A DNA stretch of 36,733 nt from Methylophilaceae bacterium (lineage in GTDB: Bacteria > Pseudomonadota > Gammaproteobacteria > Burkholderiales > Methylophilaceae): assembly GCA_026419515.1 (NCBI GenBank), contig JANZZG010000061.1:1-36733 (forward strand). Direction: 5' to 3'. The notes beneath the pieces were generated by a model. That model did not search any database. It saw nothing but the letters and a program-made list of their open reading frames with translations, and was not told where the DNA came from. A program made the translations under genes and the position numbers. Position 1 is the first letter of the stretch. Each line of letters starts with the position of its first letter. Positions 16,059-24,392 of the stretch are shown one piece after another.

Positions 16059-16925
16059 TTATTTGCCATCGGAAGTGACCGCAAAGCGTTTATCCAGCCA
16101 GTGTTTAAGCAAAGCGATGCTGAACAACACGACCAGCCCCAGCATTTGGGGCAGTTGCGGGAACGCCAGTTTCTGGCCTACATAGACGAGGATCAATGCA
16201 AGCACGTTGCGCACCCACTGCTCGCTGAACTTGTGGGTCATGTGGCTGCCGATCCAGATACCTGGAATGGAGCCGAGCAGCAGCATGCCCAGCAAGCCGT
16301 AATTGACGGTGCCCAGGCTGGCATGCCCCAGCCCGGCGACCAGCGTGAGCGGTACCGCATGAGCGACATCACTGCCCACGATCTTGTTGACCGGGATTCT
16401 GGGATACAGGATGAGCAATGCCGTCACGCCCAGTGCGCCGGCGCCGACTGAGGTCAGCGTGACCAGGAATCCCAGCACCAACCCCAGCATGACCGTGGCC
16501 ACTGGCACGTAGCGGTGGGGCACCAGATGCGCGCTTTTGTTGAGGCGCATCAGTTCCTGGCGGAATAGCACGGAAATAGAGGTGAGCAGCAGGGCGATCC
16601 CCAACCAGAATTTGATCCCATGGACCACGGTTTCGGATGCAGTACCCAAACGTTCCAGGCATAGGGTGGTGACCAGTGCGGCGGGAACGCTTCCTGCCGC
16701 CAGGCGGCCTACGATACGCCAGTCGATGTTGCCGAGCTTGCCATGCGCCAAAATCCCCACCGACTTGGTGATCGCAGCATAAAGCAGGTCGGTGCCTACG
16801 GCGACAGCGGCCTTGACATTGAAAAGAAGCAGCAGAATGGGGGTCATGAGCGAACCTCCACCCACGCCGGTCAATCCGACCAGCCAGCCGACGATAAATC
16901 CTGCGATGACGTAGCCTAAGTCCAT
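16059..16925 (-). CDS. TSUP (TauE/SafE) family permease, copy 1
   Basis: Integral membrane protein of 288 residues with about eight hydrophobic helices and the duplicated glycine-rich signature of the family (GLTGVGGGSLMTP near 25 and TLTSVGAGALGVTALL in the second half). TSUP proteins move sulfite, sulfoacetate, sulfate or related anions; here the position 23 bases upstream of cysI suggests sulfate or sulfite transport for assimilation. Start: ATG 16925 rather than GTG 16952, because a likely -10 element (16959-16954) would put the transcript start near 16947. Confidence 0.88.
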   Translation of the reverse strand: MDLGYVIAGFIVGWLVGLTGVGGGSLMTPILLLLFNVKAAVAVGTDLLYAAITKSVGILAHGKLGNIDWRIVGRLAAGSVPAALVTTLCLERLGTASETVVHGIKFWLGIALLLTSISVLFRQELMRLNKSAHLVPHRYVPVATVMLGLVLGFLVTLTSVGAGALGVTALLILYPRIPVNKIVGSDVAHAVPLTLVAGLGHASLGTVNYGLLGMLLLGSIPGIWIGSHMTHKFSEQWVRNVLALILVYVGQKLAFPQLPQMLGLVVLFSIALLKHWLDKRFAVTSDGK

Positions 16926-16953
16926 GACGATTTCAAACGGTGACACAAACACT

Positions 16954-16982
16954 ACTATACGTTGGATAGTTAATTCTTAAAA
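16954..16982 (-). promoter_or_regulatory. Candidate promoter of the cys operon
   Basis: On the minus strand, TATAGT at 16959-16954 with a weak -35 (TTTTAA, 16982-16977) 17 bases upstream, in a strikingly AT-rich spacer (16953-17030) between the two permeases. A weak -35 and AT-rich upstream DNA fit a CysB-activated promoter, and a CysB-like gene lies 1.1 kb away. The site itself has no clear CysB consensus that I can assert. Confidence 0.4.
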
Positions 16983-17057
16983 ATAGTAAGTAGTTCTAAA
17001 TTATTTCTTATGGCTATAAACGAAATCGTGGGCATGGTGTCTCGTCCATCCATTCCA

Positions 17058-18038
17058 TCAGACGGCATGGGCTTTGTAGAGATTGAATGCGCTGACCGTG
17101 GTGATCAGCAGCCCAACCAAAATCAACAGCACGCGGGTCGATAGTTTGCGTGTCAGGAACGCGGCCAGCGGCGCAGTAAAAATCCCCCCGATCACCAGTC
17201 CCGCCACCACCGGCCAGGGACCATCTTCCACCAAAATCGAAAAGGCGATTGCACAGCCGAAAGTAAGGAAGAATTCGGCGAAATTGACCGAACCAATGGT
17301 GGTGCGCGGGTCATGGCCGGAGCCGATGAGCGTGGTGGTGACGATGGGGCCCCATCCGCCCCCCCCGGCAGAATCCATGAACCCGCCGAACAAGGCCAGC
17401 TTGGCGACATGCCTGGGCTCATGGTGCACCTGCCGGATTTTGCGGAATACCTTGCTCAGGATGTACAGCCCCATGATCAGCAGATATGCCGATACATAGG
17501 GTTTGAGTAATTTGCCATCCACGCTCGAGACCAGGTAGGCGCCGGCGACCGCACCTGTGATGCCGGGCAGCAGTAGCCTGAAGAACAGCTTGGGATTGAC
17601 GTTTTGCATCCGCACGTGGGCGATGCCGGACACCCCGGTGGTAAAGACCTCGGCGATATGGACGCTGGCGGTCGCCACTGCGGGAGACACCCCGGTGGCC
17701 ATGAGAAACGTCATCGAAGTGATGCCGTAGGCCATTCCCAATGCACCATCGATGGTTTGGGCGATGACACCTACTCCTACCGCCGACCAGAAAACCGGAC
17801 TCGTCACCACTTCGCGCACGATTTCGACCAGATTGGCATGTCCTCCGGAAAAATCGAATAGCCGCATCCCGAGATAAGCCATCGCGGCCAAGATGAGAAA
17901 ACCGGCCAGCCAGGCAAACATGGTCAGTATGGGGTGGTTGCCTGGATGGGTCACCGATTCTTCCACCGGCGGCAAACCGAGAGCACGGTGCTCTTCGTTG
18001 ACGGGATTGGGACTGAAATCGAGATCGCGTAGCTTCAT
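17058..18038 (-). CDS. TSUP (TauE/SafE) family permease, copy 2, with N-terminal extension
   Basis: Integral membrane protein of 326 residues. A soluble N-terminus of about 40 residues precedes the first helix (MFAWLAGFLILAAMAYLGM), then the family signatures TIDGALGMAYGITSM and GFMDSAGGGGWGPIVTTTLIG. It is longer than copy 1 and only distantly like it, so not a recent duplicate. ATG 18038 is preferred over 18071 because the protein then begins MKLRDLDF, but the ribosome site is poor for both. It is divergent from the cysB-like gene and upstream of the cys operon, so a sulfate or sulfite transporter role is probable. Confidence 0.85.
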   Translation of the reverse strand: MKLRDLDFSPNPVNEEHRALGLPPVEESVTHPGNHPILTMFAWLAGFLILAAMAYLGMRLFDFSGGHANLVEIVREVVTSPVFWSAVGVGVIAQTIDGALGMAYGITSMTFLMATGVSPAVATASVHIAEVFTTGVSGIAHVRMQNVNPKLFFRLLLPGITGAVAGAYLVSSVDGKLLKPYVSAYLLIMGLYILSKVFRKIRQVHHEPRHVAKLALFGGFMDSAGGGGWGPIVTTTLIGSGHDPRTTIGSVNFAEFFLTFGCAIAFSILVEDGPWPVVAGLVIGGIFTAPLAAFLTRKLSTRVLLILVGLLITTVSAFNLYKAHAV

Positions 18039-18082
18039 GGCCGAGACTATAGCAATCTTTTCTATATCCATAAAATGGTTTG

Positions 18083-18112
18083 TTGTTATATTTTATAATG
18101 ATTCGTTATAAT
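18083..18112 (+). promoter_or_regulatory. Candidate promoter of the cysB-like gene
   Basis: TTGTTA at 18083-18088, an 18-base spacer and a perfect TATAAT at 18107-18112, with a second TATAAT at 18094-18099. Transcription from the second box would start only a few bases before the ATG at 18122. The 83-base divergent spacer is very AT-rich and serves the permease on the other strand as well, so autoregulation by the LysR protein is plausible. Confidence 0.5.
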
Positions 18113-18121
18113 GTATTGCGT

Positions 18122-19036
18122 ATGAAACTGCACCAACTTCGATACATCCGCGAGGTTGCCCGCCAGAACCTCAATGTCTCGCTGGCGGCCGAGGTGTTGC
18201 ACACTTCTCAGCCCGGTGTCAGCAAGCAGATTCAATTGTTGGAGCAAGAGCTGGGCCTGCAGATCTTCCATCGTAGCGGCAAACGGCTGACCAGCATTAC
18301 CGAGCCAGGTCGTGTCATTCTCGCCATGGCCGAACGTATGCTACGCGAGGTGGAGAATATCAAGCGGGTTGGAGAGGATTACACCCGGGAGAACGAAGGT
18401 ACGCTCACCATTGCTACCACGCACACGCAGGCACGTTATCGACTTCCTCCCGCGGTCAAGGCATTCATCGAGCGGTATCCCAACGTGCGGCTCAGTATCC
18501 ATCAAGGTAGCCCGACCCATGTGGCGGATCTAGTGGAAACGGGCGAGGCGGATGTGGGGATCGCGACCGAATCGATCGCCGAACGTGAAACGCTGGCGGC
18601 TTTGCCTTGCTACACTTGGAATCGTTGCGTGGTGACGCCGCTCGACCATCCCTTGCTGAGAGATGTACCGCTCACACTGGAAAAAATCGCGCGTTATCCC
18701 ATCGTCACTTATGATCTGGGGTTCACCGGCAGCACCTCGGTCAAGCGCATGTTCGAATCTCATGGTCTGCGGCCCAACATCGTGCTCACCGCCATCGACT
18801 CGGACGTGATCAAGACTTATGTCGAGCTCGGGCTGGGCATTGGACTTTTGGCCAACATGGCGTTCAATGCCGAGCGCGATATCAACCTTGCGCGGCTGGA
18901 TGCATCGCATCTGTTTCCAGACAGCACGACTTATGTCGCAGTCCGCCGTGATGCCTACCTGCGTAGCTACGTATATGAGTTCATCCGATTGATCGCGCCC
19001 CATCTGGACAGACAGTCCATCGATGCAGCACTGTGA
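18122..19036 (+). CDS. cysB: LysR-family regulator, CysB/Cbl type
   Basis: Transcription regulator of 304 residues. The N-terminal helix-turn-helix (MKLHQLRYIREVARQNLNVS, then AAEVLHTSQPGVSKQIQLLE) is that of CysB, and the effector domain contains ATTHTQARYRLP and TYDLGFTGSTSVKRMF, typical CysB/Cbl sequences that bind acetylserine or sulfate. Divergent from the permease and cys operon, which it presumably activates under sulfur limitation. ATG 18122 begins the conserved domain; an upstream ATG at 18080 lies in the promoter. Confidence 0.93.
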   Translation: MKLHQLRYIREVARQNLNVSLAAEVLHTSQPGVSKQIQLLEQELGLQIFHRSGKRLTSITEPGRVILAMAERMLREVENIKRVGEDYTRENEGTLTIATTHTQARYRLPPAVKAFIERYPNVRLSIHQGSPTHVADLVETGEADVGIATESIAERETLAALPCYTWNRCVVTPLDHPLLRDVPLTLEKIARYPIVTYDLGFTGSTSVKRMFESHGLRPNIVLTAIDSDVIKTYVELGLGIGLLANMAFNAERDINLARLDASHLFPDSTTYVAVRRDAYLRSYVYEFIRLIAPHLDRQSIDAAL

Positions 19037-19119
19037 TGGGAACGCAGTCGGGGTGGGTGCTGTCAACCCGTGAACGAAAGAAACAAAATGGCACAGGTGA
19101 TTTGGAGAAGGAGCGCTTC

Positions 19120-19614
19120 ATGCATGTCCTGAGGTTGTGGTGCGTCGCGTTGCTATTGTGTCCGTGCTGGGCGGGTGCTGATGCCATGCCGCCGATCGAT
19201 CCGGAAACCCCCATTTACACGGTGAAGGTCGAACCTGGCGTCACCTACGACGATGTGGTGACCAGCCTCAAAGTGGCGGCCGAGGGCAAGAATTTCGTCA
19301 GCCCGGCGGTCTTCCCTATCGGTGAGCACATCAAGCAACGAGGGCTTCCCCTGGAAGGGGTGCTGGAGGTGCGCACCTACTGCAGCCTGGGCATCGGAGC
19401 CGAAATCCTCCTGGAAAACCCCGAGTTCGCCGTGTTCGCGCCATGCCGTATCGCCATCTACCAGAAACAGGGGCAGCTTTATCTCTCGCTCGATCGCCCG
19501 ACCTATGCTCTGCGCCATATCAGGAACCACAGCCCCAAAGCAGCGCAAGCGGCGAAGGAAATCGAGGATACCTTGATCTGGATGATGGACAAGGCCCGTA
19601 AGGGGGACATCTGA
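19120..19614 (+). CDS. Exported DUF302 protein
   Basis: 164 residues with a signal peptide (cut near WAGA-DA) and a DUF302 domain: a TYDDVVTSLKVAAEGKNF block early on and the IGAEILLENPEFAVFAPCRI block in the middle. DUF302 proteins are common in sulfur-oxidising and metal-reducing bacteria; their biochemical role is not settled. ATG 19120 has AAGGAG six bases upstream, which decides the start over the open frame from 19033. Two cysteines (in RTYCSLG and FAPCRI) remain in the mature part. Confidence 0.85.
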   Translation: MHVLRLWCVALLLCPCWAGADAMPPIDPETPIYTVKVEPGVTYDDVVTSLKVAAEGKNFVSPAVFPIGEHIKQRGLPLEGVLEVRTYCSLGIGAEILLENPEFAVFAPCRIAIYQKQGQLYLSLDRPTYALRHIRNHSPKAAQAAKEIEDTLIWMMDKARKGDI

Positions 19615-19662
19615 GGGCATACGCTCGGAACATTGTCATGATGGGATGAGACCTTGCGCATC

Positions 19663-20661
19663 ATGGATTCGACTCGGAGATATGGGTTCGTGCCTGGCCT
19701 GGGGGCGCGCTTTTTGTGTTCGGTAAATCATTTCCGGACGACGGTCTGCTGGCTTGGGCTGGCGTTGCTCGTGGGGTGTGCCGTCGCGCCGACACCGCCT
19801 CCTGCACCGCCATCCCATCCCCCCAAGGAGGAGGTAGCACCCGCCCCCAAGCCGCTACCGAAGATCGCTCTGGTGCTGGGGGGTGGTGCCGTGCGTGGTT
19901 TTGCCCACGTCGGCGTGATCAAAGTGCTGGAGGCCCAGGGGATCAACCCCGACATGGTGGTGGGGACGAGCGCCGGCAGCGTGGTGGGCGTGCTGTATGC
20001 CGCAGGCTATTCCGGCTTCGATCTGCAGAAGGTCGCACTCAAGCTGGATGAGGACACCGTCGGTGACTGGGCGCTGCCCAGCAAGGGTTTCATCAAGGGC
20101 GAGGCGCTGCAGGATTTCATCAACAAGGCAGTGCGCAACCAGCCGCTGGAAAAGCTGCGCAAGCCGTTCGCCGCGGTCGCCACCGACCTGCACAGCGGCG
20201 AGCCGGTGGTGTTCCGCCGCGGCAACGCCGGACAGGCGGTGCGTGCTTCCAGTAGTGTGCCAGGCGTGTTCCAGCCGGTCAGCATCAACGGACGCGACTA
20301 TGTGGATGGCGGCCTGGTCAGTCCGATCCCGGTCAAGGCGGCACGCGACATGGGAGCAGAGGTGGTGATTGCGGTGGACATCTCCGCCAAGCCCAGGTAC
20401 GCCAGGATAGAAGGAATTATCGACATCCTGTTGCAAACCTTCGCCATCATGGGCCAAACGCTGGGCCGCAATGAACTGGCCGGGGCCGACGTCGTCATCC
20501 GCCCCGAGACCGGCGGCTTTGGCGCGGCCGATTTCACTCGCAAGCATGAGGCCATCATGGAGGGGGAAAAGGCGGCGCTGGCTGCGTTGCCGCTGATCCG
20601 GAAGAAAATCCAGCAAGCCATGGAGGGCAGCCGGATAGAGCCGGCTACACAGCGCAACTAG
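19663..20661 (+). CDS. Patatin-like phospholipase, probable lipoprotein
   Basis: Serine lipid acyl-hydrolase of 332 residues, NTE/RssA branch. Motifs: oxyanion loop LGGGAVRGFAHVG, nucleophile elbow GTSAGS, and catalytic-dyad DGG in YVDGGLVSP. A hydrophobic segment ending LALLVGC is a lipobox-like signal, followed by a proline-rich linker, so it is probably anchored in the cell envelope. Start: ATG 19663; a TTG at 19654 is possible and no strong ribosome site distinguishes them. Its stop codon overlaps the stop of the convergent TspO gene in the sequence CTAG. Confidence 0.9.
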   Translation: MDSTRRYGFVPGLGARFLCSVNHFRTTVCWLGLALLVGCAVAPTPPPAPPSHPPKEEVAPAPKPLPKIALVLGGGAVRGFAHVGVIKVLEAQGINPDMVVGTSAGSVVGVLYAAGYSGFDLQKVALKLDEDTVGDWALPSKGFIKGEALQDFINKAVRNQPLEKLRKPFAAVATDLHSGEPVVFRRGNAGQAVRASSSVPGVFQPVSINGRDYVDGGLVSPIPVKAARDMGAEVVIAVDISAKPRYARIEGIIDILLQTFAIMGQTLGRNELAGADVVIRPETGGFGAADFTRKHEAIMEGEKAALAALPLIRKKIQQAMEGSRIEPATQRN

Positions 20662-21113
20662 GCCGGATTGATGGCCCAGATTGCCGCGTTCAACGTCGTG
20701 GCGTAGCTCACCCACGCCAGGTAGGGGACCATGAGCCACATCACGGGCCGGCAAATCCTGCGGGCACGCACCACCAGCGCCGCGATGCAGGCGGCCAGCA
20801 GCATGATGTCGATCAATCCCAACAGCGGCTGGTGAAGCCCTAAAAACAGCCAGGACCACAGCCCATTGAGTACCAGCTGCGCCCCCCACAGCCGCTTGAG
20901 GGTAGAGTCGGTGCCGGAAAACAGCAGCCAGCCGGCTACCGCGATCATCCCATATAGCACCGTCCATACGGGCGCAAACAGCCAGTCGGGAGGCGTCCAG
21001 AAAGGCTTGGCGAGCTGTTCATACCATGCGCCGGGCTGGAATGTCGCCCCCGCGGCGGCAACGGCCCCCACGATCAGCAAGAATGGCAGCAATGTGATCC
21101 AATGGCGGCGCAT
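20658..21113 (-). CDS. tspO: TspO/MBR family tryptophan-rich membrane protein
   Basis: 151-residue five-helix membrane protein. The family hallmarks WYEQLAKPFWTPPDWLF, APVWTVLYGMI and LNGLWSWLF are plain. TspO binds porphyrins and related ligands and affects tetrapyrrole and stress responses in proteobacteria. ATG 21113 is eight bases after the SGNH hydrolase stop; it is the last gene of a DsrE-SGNH-TspO operon. Confidence 0.93.
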   Translation of the reverse strand: MRRHWITLLPFLLIVGAVAAAGATFQPGAWYEQLAKPFWTPPDWLFAPVWTVLYGMIAVAGWLLFSGTDSTLKRLWGAQLVLNGLWSWLFLGLHQPLLGLIDIMLLAACIAALVVRARRICRPVMWLMVPYLAWVSYATTLNAAIWAINPA

Positions 21114-21121
21114 GATCGTGT

Positions 21122-21760
21122 TCAGCCCAGCAGCGGCGCAACGCAATCGGCCATTGCCTTGCCCAGTGTCATGTGCTGGTCGGCGTCGAGGTGCACGCCG
21201 TCCACGGTACTGGTCGTGACCACGCGGCCGGCATCGAAGAAATGACAGCCCAGTTCCTCGCACACCTGGCGGTAGGCCGCCGCGAGCCCCACACATTTTT
21301 TCTCCCCACCCAGGAATTTGGGCGCGATCGGCCCTTTCGGCACCTGCAGCGGCGGCGGCGCCACCACCAGCACCGGTGGTATCGGCATGCCTGGTTCAAT
21401 GGGTGCGCTGCGAATGGCATTGACCAGGGTTGCGATGCCCTGCGAGGAATGCCATACGTTGAAGTCGTGCATGGACTGGAAATCGTTGATGCCCAGCATG
21501 AGGATCACCAGGTCGAGCGGCGCATGAGCCTCGATCCGCTGCTGCAGGCCGATCAGCCCATTGCGGCCAGGGCGGAATGGGTCCTCCCACACCGTGCGGC
21601 GGCCGTTCAGGCAATCTTCGATCACACGGACATTTCTGCCCGCCGCGTTGAGCGTGATCTCCATCACGCCCGGCCAGCGCTGGTCGAACGGGAAGCGCTG
21701 ACGGGTGAGCGGGACGATGCCCCAGCTCAGTGAATCTCCATAAACGAGAATCTGTCGCAT
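21122..21760 (-). CDS. SGNH/GDSL hydrolase
   Basis: 212-residue serine esterase without a signal peptide. Block I GDSLSWG at the N-terminus, block III LGINDF, and block V DGVHLD supply the Ser, Asn and Asp-His of the SGNH catalytic set. Resembles arylesterases that act on short acyl esters. ATG 21760 overlaps the DsrE-like stop by one base (TGATG). Confidence 0.92.
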   Translation of the reverse strand: MRQILVYGDSLSWGIVPLTRQRFPFDQRWPGVMEITLNAAGRNVRVIEDCLNGRRTVWEDPFRPGRNGLIGLQQRIEAHAPLDLVILMLGINDFQSMHDFNVWHSSQGIATLVNAIRSAPIEPGMPIPPVLVVAPPPLQVPKGPIAPKFLGGEKKCVGLAAAYRQVCEELGCHFFDAGRVVTTSTVDGVHLDADQHMTLGKAMADCVAPLLG

Positions 21761-22113
21761 CAGAAGTTGAGGACCTTGGCGTCGGCCCGGGCCGCGTGAG
21801 CGTAAAAGTCGTTCATGCCGCCAAACCTGGCGTTTTTCACCAGCCTGTCCTCGGTGATGCCGCGCAGCTCGGCGCAGGGCTTGCATACGAAGATTTCGGC
21901 ATTGGGATGGCTGAACACTTCTTCGAAGCGCGCCGGTGGGCCGAACGGCACCATCTTGGTGTAGGCGCCCTCCAGCGCGACCGCAGTGGCATCATGAAAC
22001 AGCATCATCATCACTGTGTCGCCGGCCTGCAGGGCGGTGTGGGCGAACACGAACGGGATGGCTGCCCGCGTAATGTCGGTGGGCCCCCAGGTGGTGGAAA
22101 TGGCGTAGTGCAT
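21760..22113 (-). CDS. DsrE/DsrF-like protein
   Basis: 117-residue soluble protein of the DsrE fold: HTALQAGDTVMMMLFHDATAV early and EIFVCKPCAELRGI in the middle, where the cysteine pair lies at the position of the sulfur-carrying Cys of DsrE-family sulfurtransferases. Substrate unknown; a sulfur-relay role would fit the window. CAGGAG lies six bases before ATG 22113. First gene of the operon with the SGNH hydrolase and TspO. Confidence 0.83.
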   Translation of the reverse strand: MHYAISTTWGPTDITRAAIPFVFAHTALQAGDTVMMMLFHDATAVALEGAYTKMVPFGPPARFEEVFSHPNAEIFVCKPCAELRGITEDRLVKNARFGGMNDFYAHAARADAKVLNF

Positions 22114-22167
22114 ATGGACTCCTGAAGTGGGTCGATCATCTCGACAAAGGCAATTATCCCATGATCC

Positions 22168-22731
22168 TCATCTTTCGAGGGCGCGGCGCATGATGCGGAT
22201 GGCCTCGATGGCGACATCGAGTTGCTCGAAGCGGTGGCTGCCGCCTTTGAGCAACACGAGATGGGCTTTGGCGGCAAAATTGGCAACGCTCTCCTGATAG
22301 GGAATCACCTCGTCGCCCGTTTCGTGCAGAACGATGCAATACGCCGGGTCCGCAAGCCGATAAGCCGCATAACGCGCCAAATCCTGCTCGGTGAGGATGC
22401 CTTGTTCGCCGGTGTAGATATTGGTCACTACCCCCAGGAATGGCCGCAGGGTGACTTCGGGATGCATGCAGGGATTGAGCAGCACGCATCGGAGCCCGTA
22501 GCGACACGCGAAATGATAGGCCCAGAACCCGCCGAGGGAAGAGCCGACCAGTAGCGGACCGTCCTGCAGATGGGGGCGGATCAGGGCATCGAGCTGGCGG
22601 AAGCCCTGATCGGGATGCAGGCTGTCGTAATCGGCCGCAACCAGTCCGGGAAAAGCGGCCTTGAGCGCCGTTGCCTTCTCGCTGCGCGGACTCGACCTGA
22701 AGCCATGGATGTAGATGATCACGTCCTTCAT
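22168..22731 (-). CDS. YqiA/YcfP-like alpha/beta-hydrolase
   Basis: 187-residue esterase of the YqiA family. HGFRSSP near the N-terminus, nucleophile elbow GSSLGG, an Asp in ETGDEVIP and His in GGSHRFE form the expected triad. The native substrate is unknown. GGGAAAG precedes ATG 22731. Divergent from the ATPase gene at 22799. Confidence 0.9.
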   Translation of the reverse strand: MKDVIIYIHGFRSSPRSEKATALKAAFPGLVAADYDSLHPDQGFRQLDALIRPHLQDGPLLVGSSLGGFWAYHFACRYGLRCVLLNPCMHPEVTLRPFLGVVTNIYTGEQGILTEQDLARYAAYRLADPAYCIVLHETGDEVIPYQESVANFAAKAHLVLLKGGSHRFEQLDVAIEAIRIMRRALER

Positions 22732-22798
22732 TTACTTTCCCAGATCGAACCTTTTCGACAGTATCATAACGCTTTCGATCCACCATCCGGGAAGACGT

Positions 22799-24280
22799 AT
22801 GACTGCACCGTTACTCATCGCCAAATCCGGGGCAACCGAACTGTGTCTGCTGCCCCGCATGGCCAATCGCCACGGGTTGATCGCCGGCGCCACCGGCACC
22901 GGCAAGACCATCACCCTGCAACGACTGGCCGAGCAGTTTTCGAACATCGGGGTGCCAGTGTTCATGGCCGACGTGAAAGGCGACCTGGCTGGCATGAGTC
23001 AGCCCGGTGGAGGGAATGCCAAGGTCGAAGCACGGGTCAAGGAATTGGGCCTGGGCGAGTTCGTTGCGCGCGCCTGCCCGGTGGTGTTCTGGGACGTGGC
23101 GGGGCGCAAGGGCCACCCGCTGCGTGCCACGGTGTCGGACATGGGGCCGCTGCTGCTGTCGCGTATGCTGAGCCTCAACGAGGTGCAGGCCGGCGTGCTG
23201 ACGGCGGTGTTCAAGATCGCCGATGACCAGGGCTGGCTGCTGCTCGATTTGAAGGATTTGCGCGCCATGCTGCAATACGCCTCGGAAAATGCCGCCGAAT
23301 TGTCCGCGGCCTACGGCAACATTTCGGCCGCCAGTGTGGGGGCGATCCAGCGTGGATTGCTGCAGCTGGAACAGGAGGGCGGCGACAGTCTGTTCGGCGA
23401 GCCGATGCTGGATCTCGCCGATCTGATGCAGACTGATGGCGGGCGCGGTGTGATCAACATCCTCGCCGCCGATACGCTCTACCACCAGCCGCGCACGTAT
23501 GCCACGCTACTGCTGTGGCTGCTTTCCGAACTGTTCGAGAACCTGCCGGAAGCGGGCGACCTCGACAAGCCCAAGCTGGTGTTCTTTTTCGACGAGGCCC
23601 ACCTGCTGTTCAACGATGCGCCGCCGGCATTGTTGCAGAAGATCGAGCAGGTGGTGCGGCTGATCCGCTCCAAGGGGGTGGGCGTGTATTTCGTCAGCCA
23701 GAACCCGCTCGACATCCCCGATGTGGTGCTGGGCCAGCTCGGCAACCGGGTGCAGCACGCGCTGCGCGCCTTCACTCCGCGCGACCAGAAGGCCGTGAAG
23801 GCGGCGGCGGAGACTTTCCGGCCCAATCCGAAGGTGAATGTGGAGGCGGCGATCACCGAATTGGGCGTGGGAGAGGCGCTGGTGTCCTTTCTCGACGACA
23901 AAGGTACGCCAACTCCGGTGGAGCGGGCACTCATCTGTCCGCCGGTCTCGCGCATCGGGCCGGTGACCGACGCCGAGCGCCAGCAGGTGATTCGGTCTTC
24001 CGTGTTGTATGGCCATTATGAAAAACAGGTCGACCGTGAATCGGCTTATGAGATACTCAAGCGGCGCGCTGCCCAGTCCGCCCAAGAGCCGCCCGTGGAT
24101 CCTCAACGGGGTTTCGACTGGGGGGATTTGATCACGGGTAGCACCGGTCCACGCGGCGGCCGCCATCCTGGTCTACTGGAGTCCGCCGTCAGGAGCGCAG
24201 CCCGCACCATTGGCTCGGAACTGGGGCGGCAGGTGATCCGCGGGGTGCTGGGTTCCCTACTGGGAGGACGACGCAGATAA
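22799..24280 (+). CDS. DUF853/HerA-like ATPase (YjgR family)
   Basis: 493-residue AAA-like ATPase related to HerA and FtsK DNA translocases. Walker A GATGTGKT at 30-37, a conserved [12 protein letters not shown] segment after it, Walker [13 protein letters not shown], and [12 protein letters not shown] as sensor. The C-terminus is basic and glycine-rich. ATG 22799 has GGGAAG upstream; an in-frame ATG at 22715 lies in the divergent gene. Cellular role not established for the family; no NurA-type partner nuclease is adjacent. Confidence 0.9.
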   Translation: MTAPLLIAKSGATELCLLPRMANRHGLIAGATGTGKTITLQRLAEQFSNIGVPVFMADVKGDLAGMSQPGGGNAKVEARVKELGLGEFVARACPVVFWDVAGRKGHPLRATVSDMGPLLLSRMLSLNEVQAGVLTAVFKIADDQGWLLLDLKDLRAMLQYASENAAELSAAYGNISAASVGAIQRGLLQLEQEGGDSLFGEPMLDLADLMQTDGGRGVINILAADTLYHQPRTYATLLLWLLSELFENLPEAGDLDKPKLVFFFDEAHLLFNDAPPALLQKIEQVVRLIRSKGVGVYFVSQNPLDIPDVVLGQLGNRVQHALRAFTPRDQKAVKAAAETFRPNPKVNVEAAITELGVGEALVSFLDDKGTPTPVERALICPPVSRIGPVTDAERQQVIRSSVLYGHYEKQVDRESAYEILKRRAAQSAQEPPVDPQRGFDWGDLITGSTGPRGGRHPGLLESAVRSAARTIGSELGRQVIRGVLGSLLGGRRR

Positions 24281-24297
24281 AGTATAATGACGGCGCC

Positions 24298-24336
24298 AAA
24301 ACCGACGTTCGAGTGGGGCGGTGGTTTTTTCTTTTC
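24298..24336 (+). terminator. Possible terminator after the DUF853 gene
   Basis: AAAACC (24298-24303) can pair with GGTTTT (24323-24328) across a GC-rich 19-base loop, directly followed by a long T-rich run (TTTTTTCTTTTCTT). The stem is short, so the call rests mainly on the T-run and position. Confidence 0.4.
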
Positions 24337-24364
24337 TTGACAACGATAAAACCTTCTAGGTAAT
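24337..24364 (+). promoter_or_regulatory. Candidate promoter of the PfkB-like gene
   Basis: A perfect -35 TTGACA (24337-24342) and, 16 bases on, GGTAAT (24359-24364, four of six matches to TATAAT). The ATG at 24393 is about 20 bases after the predicted start of transcription and has no obvious Shine-Dalgarno. Confidence 0.4.
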
Positions 24365-24392
24365 TTACCGACTTTGCAAAAATACCCTTTCA

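Noticed and set aside
24283-24336. A very short small RNA from TATAAT at 24283-24288 to the T-run
   Set aside because: The box has no recognisable -35 and the transcript would be only about 40 bases; more likely a chance match before the terminator of the DUF853 gene.
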